This document shows, one piece after another, positions 44,905-58,600 of a DNA stretch of 64,000 bases (positions are counted from its first letter, which is position 1; each line of letters begins with the position of its first letter). Both the position numbers and the translations under genes were made by a program. The notes below the pieces were generated by a model that saw only the letters and a list, made by a program, of their open reading frames with translations, was not told the origin of the DNA and did not search any database. Origin of the DNA: Liolophura sinensis (Eukaryota; Mollusca; Polyplacophora; Chitonida; Chitonidae); assembly GCF_032854445.1 (NCBI RefSeq), contig NC_088303.1:8997501-9061500 (forward strand), in the 5' to 3' direction.

Positions 44905-46953
44905 TGTAGCGATTTTGTTTTTATGTATATATCTTCTTAACGATACAGATATCCCAGTTCCAAATCACACCATTTACTACAGGGGAAAGCACAATATTGG
45001 TAGCGTGAATCACCCAGTGTCGAACTCTGGAACAATATCTGTATACTGCTGGAGACGTTCGCTACTATGGATTCTTTTGAATGTCAGCTCGGTCAGTCCG
45101 TGTCATTCAGTAGTATGTTTGGGAAAACCACTAGTTAGCTCTGAACTTCGAATAACCAAGAAAAGTCCGATTTTTAAAGTTCAACAAACAGCAGCAACAG
45201 TTTTATTAAAATAGAGTGACAGGAGTATGTTGATATATATATAGGTAAAAGTGCCAGTACTGTGTACAAGCACAACATCTGTACTTCAGATGGTTCAGAT
45301 AACTGTGTTAGGGATATCTCAGGGAGGTATTAACCTAGTACTGCTGTGATAGTGGTATGTCCTACTGGTGTCATATAGACAATATGTCAGCCATGTGTGG
45401 GGACATTATCCGTAAATAATACTTTCAGGTCTTCTCTGGGAGTAACAGTTCCAGAATTGGTCCAGTAATAACTTGGGAAAACGAGTTTCAAATTCTGGGA
45501 CTCGGTGTCTCACTGTGCTGAAACTGGGAATCCCAGTCCCACGATTGCTCAGGGGCACTTATGCACAAATTCTCCCAGTATAAATGTTTCAGCTCATACT
45601 TGGGAATTATAAAATTTTGGTCCAGAAAATCCCAGTGACAAACTATTGAGATATACTGTCTCAATCATGGTTGGGAATATCAGTCTCACAGCCTGGGAAA
45701 GTCAGTCCCACAGCCTGGGAACACTTGTGTCACAATTTGGAACTAGCAGTCCCACTGTCTCTAGGTATGCTCTAAAGCTGAAATCCCACTTCAGTGCTGA
45801 CAACTTATCTAGCTACCACTTTACACTGCTTATATACATGTAAAATACCTGCCTTAGAAAGCTAACTAGGTGGAAATTTAGATGTTAACACGACGGTGGT
45901 CCGAGATCATCTGGGACTAAAAGTGGGAATTTGCCCGGTATTTATAGTCTACGCTCATAAATATTCATGAGTACCAAGGATGGTACTCAGAGCACTGATT
46001 GGCTAATACCAAAGTAACAACATCTGTGTATAGAAATACTATACATGTACATGCGTATCTAATGTCATGGCACATTTTTCTTTCTTTTTCTTAATAATGG
46101 AAAGATGAACAATAACTTGTAGGTAGAAAGGAGATGAGCCTGTGGAGTGAAACTATTTACTTTCGCAAATACAAGTTAATGCCCCTTTTGAAACTCTTCA
46201 ATATGAGTTAACACTAAAGGATGTCGTAAAGTAGACAACCTCGTCTAGCGGCAGTTCACCGTGAACGACGATCGTGCGCGGCGAAACAACAACAACAACC
46301 ACAAAAATGATTTAGTGTCTTAAACTTGGTATAAAGGATGTTTTATGCCAAAATCATGCCACAGTCAGTGAGTACTAATGTTGTTTTTATCTGGAAAGAT
46401 GCTGTACGTGGTTTGTTACAGCAAGAATATGTCCAAAAGTAATGGAAACGCTACTCGAATTTGTCACTTCAAAATATTAACAATGGCGGATGTTTCGCCA
46501 AACTTAAGGTCGCTAAAAAAAAATGTTGTTAGCAACCTAGCCAAACAATATCCGATCACCAAGCTTGGAGAGAAACTCCTTCAACATGTCAGTGTATTAT
46601 ACGTGAAATATGGTGTTCTAATTAAGTCATCAAGTGTTAAAATTCTTACGTTGGAAGGGACAGGGGTGCACGGAAACTGTGTCCTTCAAAAGTTATATTA
46701 AGGCGCCAAAAACAACTTGCTCTCATGAGTCCACAAAATATCCTGTCTCTATATGTTACAAAAAAAAAAACATATATATATTTCAAAATATTCCACAAAA
46801 ATTCTAATTTAATTTGAGGATATGTCTAACCCATAAAAATTTACATTCTACTGGTAAAACCTGTGTCTACGTTATGGACAAGGCAGAAAATTAACCCCTA
46901 ACCTCCCATGCAATTATATGAAATAATATACTGTCTCTAGCAAAATCGCCACA
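44905..46953 (-). repeat. 5' LTR of the Ty3/gypsy element
   Basis: 2,049 bp. The TATAAATA at 45,939-45,946 (minus) is the likely promoter, placing U3 at about 1 kb. The AATAAA at 45,202-45,207 corresponds to the poly(A) signal used in the other LTR. A 107-codon plus-strand frame (46,378-46,701), antisense to the element, is copied in both LTRs and is probably not a gene. Confidence 0.95.
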
Positions 46954-46957
46954 GTAT

Positions 46958-49504
46958 TAAGCAGCAATTGAAAAAAATTAACTGAACTGAATCCAGCTCT
47001 GAATTGCTGCAGGTAGTTTGACTTGACATTTTTGGACTACAGCTTTAAGATGTGTTCTGGTACCTTGTAATTGATGAAGGACAATTTACTCTGTTGTCCT
47101 CGACCTACCTGGCAGAAATTTTACAGTGTCAAAACACCAATCAAATAAAGAAATATACACAAAAAAACCTTTTTCATCCAATATTACTGGAGGGCAGGCA
47201 GATTTGAATATGATTACACATCTGGTCTGGTCAACATTTCCTGGCCCACTGCAGGGTTTCTGTCAGGAGTTTTGTTGTTTTGCATGTTTGTCAAGATTTG
47301 GTGGGTCAATGGTTTACAACTGCACCCTGGTGCCCTCCACCCATCAGGAGACTGACCACCATTATATAAATAGACAAGACATTCAAAGAACACTGCTAGC
47401 TCGCCAGATTGAGCAGTTTGCAAAATTAGACAATGTTCACGTTATGTGATATGTTCAAATATGGACCTCTAAACCAAACTATAGTATAGTCAAACACAGA
47501 TATTATACTCAAATTAGATAGGGCTAAGACCCTGCCATTAAATCAAAAAGAAAGGCTAAAATTATTATACATCGTAAGAGCAGTGACTTGATGTTCTGGA
47601 GTTGTAAATCATTGCAGTGGTAAAACACAGTATGGGGAGTTCCTGTACAAATTTACTGCTGAGGTTTTTCATATGTAAACTGCAAACCATACTTGGAAAC
47701 GATGTAGGACAGGTGGCAATTGCAACCCTGTGAATGGTGAGGTAAGAAACTTCCTTGGTCTTTGATATGCAAATGGCTACTGATGATTGGCTATCAGTGT
47801 ACTATGAGTGGCCACTGCCAACGCCAGCACCTGATCCCCCTCTCACAATACTTCTCCTTACTTTGTACAGGCGGGTTAAAATTTCTTAAGTATAGCATTA
47901 AGGCACACAATAATAAATAAAAATGGGGTCACATTGCCATGGCGTTGCATGGCTTATTTGAATAAGGTACATTGAGTTAAAAAGACAAACACCAGTGTAA
48001 ATCTATTATACATAATTTTGTTTTAATTTCTGTGATTTGCCAAAAGTTTGATTTACCAGTCCATGTTAAAAGGCAGGATATAAAAAATTTGATGGATGAA
48101 CTGAATGACCGATCATTCTCAAAATAATGAAGCTTGTCACAGCTAACAAGCAAATTTGCAGTATCTGCGACGTCTTGCACTCTCCCCCATGTTAAAAGAC
48201 AGGACGTGGACCATCTGACAGCAACTTCTAAGCTGCTTGTTGCCGTTAAATACGAGGAGACTTCTCCAAGGAAAGCAATGAAAGAGAGGCATGTTATGAC
48301 TGGAATGAGTTGTATTCTAGTTGGTAGTACAACAATCGTTTGCTAAATGATGAAAGTCAATTGCATCACAGTATGAAAAAAAAGCAATATATTTAAAGAG
48401 ATTCCTTCTAATGATTTGTTAGTCAGCTAGTGCATAAGGTGACAATTGTAAACAATGTTACTCTCATTTCCTTCATCCTCAGAACTGATAAAATGCTTTA
48501 GTACTCGTACACAGACACCTCAAATTCACCTGTCGTACTGCTTCAAACTCAGCACACCTCCTACAAACATACAGGTACGATTCAGACATTTTCATTTATT
48601 CATACACAACAATGTTGTAAACAGGGGTCTATCTGTTAACAAAAGGACTTTTTTCCAGGACTTTCCAGTGCGAAATATTCCAGGGTCAGCCAGCACTTAT
48701 AAGAACCATCACTAAAGTATCACTCATATACTTTCAAAAGCAGACCTTTTCATTTTGGTAATGTTGCATAACTAAAATATTGCAAAGTATGTAAAATCAG
48801 CATACTGAGACAATCAAAAGCTCTGCTATGTTATTAATATTATTAAACCTATCGAGTGCGAGTCATTTGTATAGCCTGAAACACAGCTGTTTATGCTGCC
48901 ACCTGAACCCTGTTTAACCTATTATCTGTATGAGCATGGGGCATATTCAAGTGACACTATACCATGGTCAGTGTTTCTCCAACATGGCTTATCCCATAAC
49001 CTCACCTGAATTCCAGATTAAAACATGATTTATCCAGGTACCAAGGATGTCATGGCTGTAGCAATTTAGGTCTTTACCCACTCTTTTTCCGAAATAACTA
49101 CAGTTGCATTATTTGTATTGTCTTTAAGTTTAAGTAAAAATCTTCATATGGACATAAATGCAAACGCTTTTGGTACCTTCTTTAACGGTCCATTTCAATC
49201 ATAATACAATATTTAACATTGAAAACTCAAGTATTTCACAAAATCATCACAGTACCAAATAATTACGTGCATTTGTCATTTAACAGACGATGAATACCGT
49301 ATTTGTTACATATTAAAATCAACTGGTGTTATTTGATAACGGTCATCATTAACAAATAACATTCAAAAATGTGTCTTTATGCTGATGCATGAAGAATGAG
49401 CACTCCAGATATACATGTGCATGCATCTCTTTCATTGCATTTGTTCATATGAAGCAAAAAGGTCTGCTGCTGCTACACGTAAAATCAAACCTATCTCTCG
49501 TACA
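46958..49504. other. AT-rich DNA downstream of PIGU
   Basis: Contains the 3' flank and probably the 3' UTR of PIGU (minus strand) toward its right end. A SINE-tail-like AACACCAATCAAATAAAG is at about 47,133-47,150. No other exon was recognised. Confidence 0.45.
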
Positions 49505-49618
49505 TCAGTTCAATGAAACCTGAGCTGGCAGTCCGTTTTCCAGTTTAGGATTTGGTCCATGAAGCAAACTGAATTCTCTTCGAAGGAATGCAAACAAGAG
49601 ATCTGTTACCAGGAAAAT
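49505..49618 (-). CDS. PIGU: PIGU last coding exon
   Basis: Acceptor CTTTTCTCCACAG; codes [20 protein letters not shown] and ends QVSLN-stop (TGA at 49,505-49,507). 114 nt, phase 0. Confidence 0.93.
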   Translation of the reverse strand: MFLVTDLLFAFLRREFSLLHGPNPKLENGLPAQVSLN

Positions 49619-52600
49619 CTGTGGAGAAAAGACATGATTATGGTAACTTTATATTGCTCAGATAAACCGATGTTTATATCTTTCTTTAAATCAAGCACAA
49701 GATAATTACAGTAATCTGAAAACCTGTTAATATCGCATTTGAAAATGGTTTCATGTGTAACTAATATAACAGCTTCATCAAATCATGAGGTGCAGCAATA
49801 AACTGACATACACCCTAATTCTTCAACCTTTTCAACTGCCTCTGCAACCAGTATTCTGCAACATTCTGGGAGAAATAACTTGCACAGTTTTATGAAGCCT
49901 GCATCTTTAAGGACACAAATAAGTCATTCAGCATTTTCATAATAATTTGTATGCATAAATTCCACTGAAAAACGCTTTTATTGGTGGATGAAAGTTTACA
50001 GTATAAGGAACAAGCCATCAGGGGACATTACTTACACTTGAGCATTCCAGTTTTTTTTTTACTCCCAAATCTTGGGTAGGTTTTTAACCACCGTTATATT
50101 AGCTTACCTCGGCTGTTGTGTAGACTAGAGTGATGGCGAAGTAGAAGTTAGCATTGGCACTGCCCGCATATATCCAGAGATGCCAGAGAATAGGGGCAAA
50201 GACAGTACAGCTAACGTACATACAGGCCACGACAAACGTGTTCCTCATGACTGCCAAAGTAAAAGTGGTCAAACATGAATACTGATCAGATGGTACAACA
50301 AATAACAAATGCTATTCACACTGATAAAACCCCTCTTAAGTTTGAACCTACACAAATCTTAGACACCTTGCTTCTTGCTGACCAGGGCCGACAAACCTGT
50401 TCACATGAAGAGCCTGCTGGGAACAACCAAAACCATGTAGTTCAGGTGCCATTACAATGTAGCTGCTTGCTAAATATCAGGTCATGTTTACAGTTAAACT
50501 GGGATCATTTTTACAGTTAACCTGGGATAATTTTGCCAATGTCGAATCAGTGCTTGTGATTTCTCGTATCATTATTTCACAGTATAAAGTGGACAAAAGC
50601 CAGTGCACCATGGCTCACTTGACCAAATGTGGCTTATATGTTTGAACACATAACTACTCAGAATTGCAAGGTAATACAAAAACAAAAAAAGAACTAAAAA
50701 TCTTTGATAAGACGTTCTAATGCATTAATGTATTTGGTCAAGTGATAACATTACAGACACACATATTGATATACATGTACTTCCTGTAGTTGCAATAGTA
50801 ACCTATAGAAAACAAGTGCAAATCTGCTGAAATAGCGCCACAAGGGAAGAATACTACTGAAAATAACAACATGCTCCACCCTGATTTGCTGACAAAACTC
50901 AATTTGTGGCATGCAATCAACATTAATTTCCACAAACTGAGTCTGAGATTACTTGAGATTACTTTTTATCCCCAAAATGGGTTGCTATTTAAACTTCTTT
51001 ATGTGAACTAAATGCGTGTAGAATAACTTACATGAAAAGATATGCTGCCACAATGGTAAGAGGCAGAGATATAAGGCTACGTCAGGATAGCTGGGGTAGG
51101 ACTTGAAAATAGCAATGAGAAAAACCAACACATACATCAGAAATATTGGATGGTCCCTGAAAAAAAAAAGATGTCATAACTATGATAAATTGTCCCAGAA
51201 AATACTGCTCTGGCTCATGTTATCTACCATCCCACTGACAGTTCAGAGTCCTAGTACCACTTTCACAAAACTTTCTTCACATTTCTCAAAGTTTTTTTGT
51301 AAATGATATTGTCTAAGTTATAACACCACAAAGCAACTGTTTTACGCGACAGGTTATGGAAAACTGACTTGTGAAAGTGCCAACAACAATGGACATGACA
51401 AAAAGATACAACACACATATTAGTGGATTTTGATTGGCTGTCCACAACATGGCTGGCAAAGAATCATCTCTGGGAACCAATCAGAATCCAGTTACATGTT
51501 GATCATCACTTTCATCTGCTGAAACAGACAACCTTCCACAAGACTATAATAATGTAACTAAAACTACTAAATTCGTGTACAGTGCACATGCATAGGGAAG
51601 CAAAGTGGGCACCATCATTAATATACAATAAGAGCAATAAACTTTCGCTTTCAAATATGGCTTGAAAAGTACCAATTCCTCTCATTTCAACATCAAATGA
51701 TCTGGGACTGCTTGCAAAAGGGGATTGTAAGCCTAAGTTGATTGTAAACCACTAAGATTATGACTTCCTCTAAAATAAAGGGATGGTAAGATATGATAGT
51801 TGAAACTTACAATTAAAGATTATAACTGGGTCAACACTGTTGTAAATATTTACAACAGCCCCTCCCCAAACTTAAAAAATACTTAAAGTAGACTGTTAGT
51901 AATTTTCAACTCGGTTTGCACATTTAATTGTCTGAAAAAGATGTTACAAGAATGTTTTCACATGTTGTTGTTGTTAGTTGCTGAGTCAGTATGATGTAGA
52001 ACTCTTATAAAAATAAAGGTAAGAACAAGTCACTGACTGGTACATTGTCCATTCACACAGACCCACATGAGGTACCAAGTCAAATTTGGCAGAGAAAATA
52101 TACTAGTGTTATGCTAACGACTTATAATATGGTAAAAATATTATATTTATTTAATTAGTTTAATCCCTGAAGTGTTGAAATTCATGTTAACCTATCAGTG
52201 CGCAGTATGTTGTGCAAACCTTAATCTGATGGCCAAAGGGACTGTATAAATAAAGGCATTGATCTGGAATACACAGATGAAAAAGACACGAAAGTGCTCG
52301 AACATTTCCGTGAAGAAATACCAGAAAATACCGATGTTTGGTGACAGATCAGGCACAGTGAGTCTGTAAACAGAAAAACATATGCTCTGAAGAATAACAG
52401 ATACCCTCTAAAAAGGACTATAACTCTTGAAATGGCAGACAAAATAATTCTTTCTCTAAAATACAACTTACACAAAAAGTCCCAGTATAATTGTACTGAA
52501 GAGAAAAAGCACTCAGGCCAGTTACACTGGAAATGAAGAACCTTTACCTACTGTATATTTAAGAAACCACAAAAAATCCCCAAAAAAAACAAAAAACAAA

Positions 52601-55600
52601 AAAAAAAAACAAACAAACAAAAAAAAAAAATACTGTGCAATGGACTTACAACCCCTATGCCTTGAGCATGTAGGATGTAACTAGCAAATCCACCTTAACA
52701 CTGGTTTGTAAATTTAACTTGAATGACCCCTATGACCTTGAAAAACAGGCTCCTTGGCCAATACTGGCCTAGGGGTAAAATCCATAAAGTTCATAAAGGT
52801 CGCAATGCTGTAAAAATATAAACAGATATGTGTTGCTTCAGCCAGTGAGAGGGACGAATTTCCTGACTTTTAACAAGAAAAAGAAGGAAATACTGAGTAT
52901 TTCATGCAAGTCTTACATGAAGCCATAGACTGATTGGATGAACTGCCATGACCCCTCTAGCCAAAAGGACAAGTAGAATAAACCTGTCAGCCAACCAGCT
53001 GTCAGCAGGAAAAACTGAAAGTAAATTAACTTGGCTTTTCTGTCCCATAATGAAAGTGCTGAAGATTTCTGAAAAATAAGAGAAATGACAAGTAACTACA
53101 GAAGTCTTTCAGTTGTCCAATATGGAAAAATCTATTACATGAAAGGAGAAGGTATTTTTCTTTTTCACAAGCTATATGCATTTCCTCTTTATTTAGATGC
53201 TCCTAATGATCTATACACAACTCAAATATATATATCAGATGGCATCAGTTCAATGGGCTTTATTTACTTCTTTATTTGATTGGTGTTTTACATCATACTC
53301 AAGAATATTTCACTTATATGACGGCGGCCAGCATTATGGTGGTGGGAGGAAACCAGGCAGGGCCTGGAGGAAACCCAGGATCATCTGCAGGTTGGTGGCA
53401 AACCTTCAAACCTATGGCCGGAAATGAAGCCAGCATGAGCTGGACTTGAACTCACAACAACCATATTGGTAAGAGGCTCCTAAGTCATTACACTGCACTG
53501 ACATGCTATTCCCCTTGGCCACAGAGTCATACATATATACATGTACACATATATGCAGCTGAGCTTTTTTGCTTACATGCCTGAATGTTTACATTGTGTA
53601 GCATCTTTCTGCTATAAACACATAGATGTGCTAGTATATGGCTGGATCTTTCCAGACTTTCTCCTTTCCTGTCTGCACCTGGCCTGTCTGCTTACATCTG
53701 CACTTATTTGTGATATTTGTATTTGTGACATTCTCTAGTGTTTGCCACGAAGAAAATGTAGCAAGGGCAAAAAACATGGTCATTTGGGTTTACTATACAG
53801 CAAGTTCTGCTACTGCCCTGAATCAAATCATCCTAATATCGCTCTCAATGTATGGTTATAATTCTAGACCGATCGTCAGTTATCTGTGCTATGTTAATGT
53901 GTCATCGCGGGTCCAGTTTAGTACATGTATCAGTGATTTCGGAGGAGAGAAGCTAAGGCAATGAAATACAACAATCACGAAAACAGCTAGCATTCAGAAA
54001 TACTTAAAAAAAATTAGTGGTCACATTAGGCAAGTTACCATAGAATGAAATAATACTGCAACCCAAAACAAAATGAAATGGTAAAGCTGTTAGTGAGTGA
54101 GTTATTGGAATAATCCCTGTAGGTCTACAGTTTGAGGTGTAATGAATAAATGTAGGCCTATCAGCGCCATTCAGATTCATTCCTTGTCAGGATGAGCTGA
54201 ATTAATTAATTTATTCCAGAATGTTACGACAAATCGTAATTCTGGGCAATCGACATGCACATACATATACCTGTAGTGCTATATGTAACTACAAGAATCT
54301 CCAATAGGTCTATGTAGGCCTATACCTGTACTGTATGCACAAGTATGTCTTTCCATTTTCTCAACACCCTTCACTCAATCAACTTCACACTTTCCAGGTG
54401 TAATGCTGCGGACCCAAAATAGTGAAGTGTTGAGTATTTTCAGAAAATGTGTACTGTGGTAGGCTTACTCAGTACTCCCTTTCTTGGAAACGTAGGAAGT
54501 AACCCACTACCTCTTAAAATTATCTTGAGCACTGCTTGAGCCCTTGAGTTACTGCCCAAGAGTTGATCTTCCTAATTGCGTGAATGCCAATAAACTTATT
54601 ATACAAAGTTTTTCATGGTCCATCGAAGAAGTTATCTGTTAAATTGTGGAATGAACTGTTAATTACATTTTGTGATGAACAACTGAATATAATCCTCAAA
54701 GATCCAAAAAAAAGTTGACAGTTTGTACATGTATTTTATGTGTCTTTGCCATATTTGTACTCTTGAGATAAAACGATACAATGTAAGGGCCAAAACATGT
54801 AGTGTACTGGGATATGTAGCCTTGATCTGTTGCCAGATACAGCAGCGATACAAAGGATGATAATTTTCATGCTTACATGAACGGAACAAATAAAAAAGGT
54901 AATGACTTAGTTGCGAAACAAAATTCGGGAAAATGTCCAGTTTTACAATATGTCATAATAAGACATTTTGGTGCAATGCATTATCTTTAAAGTCATGCCA
55001 TAATGAGGTAGGGCCAGGTCCTCCATTACAGACAGAATAACTGATAGGCCCTTTGTGGGTGGAGAAGACCAATGAATTGTTCCAGAAGACAATTGGTCTT
55101 CAATCAGTTACAAGAAATATAAAAAAAGAAGAACAGCAATAGACCAATTTCACAACCCTAGGGGTCTAGTTTTCCTCCCTATTTTCTTCTCTTTTTTGTA
55201 GCTTTAGTACATGATTCTCTTACTTCCACAACAACCACAACCGCACCCCCCCCCCCACACACACACACAATTCCAAGAAGAAAACATAACAATGAAAAAG
55301 CAAAAAGAAAACAATGAACTCACCTGTGCCAAATGTAAGGCTGCTGGCACCACCAACATGATGGGGTACAGTGACTGGTACACTGCTACAGCTATACACA
55401 GGGAGGACAACAGAAGACTGCCTACAATATGGAGAGTAAGACTGTCAGCTCAGGATTCCACACGATGGGGTACAGTGACTGATACACTGCTACCGCTATA
55501 CACAGGGAGAACAACAACAGGGAGCATACAATATGGAGAGTAAGATTGTGAGCTTAGAACTCCGCATGATGGGGTACAGTGACTGGCACACTGCTACAGC

Positions 55601-58600
55601 TATACACAGGGAGTACAACAGCAGTGAGCATACAATATGGAGAGTAAGATTGTGAGCTTAGGACTCCGCATGATGGGGTACAGTGACTGGTACACTGCTA
55701 TAGTTATACACTGGGAGTACAACAGCAGTGAGCATACAATATGGAGAGTAAGATTGTGAGCTTAGGACTCCACATGATGGGGTACAGTGACTGGTACACT
55801 GCTACAGCTATACACAGGGAGGACAACAACAGGGAGCATACAATATGGAGAGTAAGATTGTGAGCTTAGGACTCCACATGATGGGGTACAGTGACTGGTA
55901 CACTGCTACAGCTATACACAGGGAGTACAACAACAGGGAGCATACAATATGGAGAGTAAGATTGTGAGCCTAGGACTCCGCATGATGGGGTACAGCGACT
56001 GGTACACTGCTACAGCTATACACAGGGAGTACAACAGCAGTGAGCATACAATATGGAGAGTAAGATTGTGAGCTTAGGACTCCACACGATGGGGTACAGT
56101 GACTGGTACACTGCTACAGCTATACACAGGGAGTACAACAACAGGGAGCATACAATATGGAGAGTAAGACTGTGAGCTTAGGACTCCGCATGATGGGGTA
56201 CAGTGACTGGTACACTGCTACAGCTATACACAGGGAGTACAACAACAGGGAGCATACAATATGGAGAGTAAGATTGTGAGCTTAGGGCTCTGCATGATGG
56301 GGTACAGTGACTGGTACACTGCTACAGCTATACACAGGGAGGACAACAACAGGGAGCATACAATATGGAGAGTAAGATTGTGAGCTTAGGACTTCACATG
56401 ATGGGGTACAGTGACTGGTACACTGCTACAGCTATACACAGGGAGTACAACAACAGGGAGCATACAATATGGAGAGTAAGATTGTGAGCCTAGGACTCCG
56501 CATGATGGGGTACAGTGACTGGTACACTGCTACAGCTATACACAGGGAGTACAACAGCAGTGAGCATACAATATGGAGAGTAAGATTGTGAGCTTAGGAC
56601 TCCACACGATGGGGTACAGTGACTGGTACACTGCTACAGCTATACACAGGGAGTACAACAACAGTGAGCATACAATATGGAGAGTAAGACTGTGAGCTTA
56701 GGACTCCGCATGATGGGGTACAGTGACTGGTACACTGCTACAGCTATACACAGGGAGTACAACAACAGGGAGTATACAATATGGAGAGTAAGATTGTGAG
56801 CTTAGGACTCCACACGATGGGGTACAGTGACTGATACACTGCTACAGCTATACACAGGGAGAACAACAACAGGGAGCATACAATATGGAGAATAAGATTG
56901 TGAGCTTAGGACTCCACACGATGGGGTACAGTGACTGGCGCACTGCTACAGCTATACACAGGGAGTACAACAACAGTGAGCATACAATATGGAGAGTAAG
57001 ATTGTGAGCTTAGGACTCTGCATGATGGGGTACAGTGACTGGTACACTGCTACAGTTATACACAGGGAGTACAACAACAGGGAGCATACAATATGGAGAG
57101 TAAGATTGTGAGCTTAGGGCTCTGCATGATGGGGTACAGTGACTGGCACCCTGCTACAGCTATACATAGGGAGGACAACAACAGCCTGCCTACAATAAGT
57201 CGCTTTCGCATTTCAGAAGGCCGCCCTTTTCTAAACAGAAATGTCGTATGATTTCACATTACACAGGGGCTGGGTGCTAATTTTCACTTGACAGGCTGTG
57301 TTTTAACCTAGTGGGAACATGTTTGCTACATTTTTCCTTGAAATTCTGCACTGGAAATTGTGTCCCCATCCACAATAACCTATAGTATAAACAATGGAGA
57401 AACTGAAAACACCAAGTAAAAAGTGTTACTTTGAAAGCTATTTGTTTGGCTGTGAACGCAGAAATTTCAAAGGTCACTGTCCGCAAATGGGTGCTTATTT
57501 GATCACTTCTGCTTTGCTGTGGCGAGTGTAGTGGTGCGTATCCCGAAATGGTAATGTCGCTTAAATGGAGAGTAATGCTGTGTTTGGTCACCCTCTTAAA
57601 CATCATTCATGGTGGAATTATTTGGACAGTTTTGCTAGTAGTGCCTACAAAACAAGATGGCGACTGAGTAGGCAGTTCGTGCTTCTGTCCTGCTGGCAGT
57701 GAGTAACTTGTTGCTGTCGTTGTTTTACCACAGTGATATTGCGAATATGCATGGACAGAGGATGAGAAGGTTTATAAATTGTTAGCTGATATCTTGTCTG
57801 CCATCTTTGATAAACTTCCCAAGGCGAAGGTCACAAACTCGATCCTGCAGATAACTTTCGAGTTCATGAGTGGTATTTAAGAGTCGTGAGGTCGCAGGAA
57901 CAGGATTCACATGCCGTGAACTTGAAAATACGACTCGTAGGTGTGTGCTGAACAGGATACAATATTTCAGACAATTTGTACATTTTGACACATTGCACTG
58001 TGTAAAACTGATGAGCTAATACGACAAATCAAGCCACATGAGTGGGGCTTTGGCAGAAATTTAAAGGCATCATAAAGGTAAACAACGTGCTGTTATTGTT
58101 TCTACCTTTAAGAACAGCCCAGAATGTGAGGAGAACGGCCAGACTGTTGAACACAGTGGTGGACTTTCCCAGGCAAGCAGACAGACTGTAAGGGTTGAAA
58201 AAATGGCTGAAACAGAAACAAAACATACTCAACTGAATATTAGTGATCAAGGTCAAACAAACTGGGTTTACATGTAGACAGTACCAGTAAGCTATTTCTT
58301 TCTCTTGACAAGATAGTCACTCAAGATTATTCTATGTATAATTTTTTCCTTCTCATGGCAGTGTTCCGGTTTTTCACCCAAGAGACTGTGTGAATAACTG
58401 CTGTTCACCACACATCTGACAAAACCTTCTGATCAGCGGTCATATCTTGCCTCACACTACCACTGAAATATTAAATAGTAAATAATATTAGAAATGTAAA
58501 AACAATACTTGTAGCTGTGTAAAATGAAAAGGAATTTAAACCAGGAATATCATATACTGGTACTATATTATATCTTAGGCTAAACTGTATATCATTGCAT

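Larger units (their letters stand above)
37219..46953 (-). mobile_element. Full-length Ty3/gypsy LTR retrotransposon
   Basis: A complete 9.7-kb element on the minus strand, running LTR, primer site, gag, pol, polypurine tract, LTR. Both LTRs are about 2,050 bp with TGT...ACA ends. The flanking 4-bp direct repeat GTAT (37,215-37,218 and 46,954-46,957) is the target-site duplication. gag and pol are uninterrupted. Domain order protease-RT-RNase H-integrase places it in the Ty3/gypsy (Metaviridae) group. There is no env-like frame. The near identity of the LTRs means a very recent insertion. Confidence 0.96.

Noticed and set aside
55360-57195. Regular 104-bp spacing suggested a CRISPR-like array
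   Set aside because: Whole units are repeated with no unique spacers, the DNA is animal, and the unit is derived from the adjoining exon.
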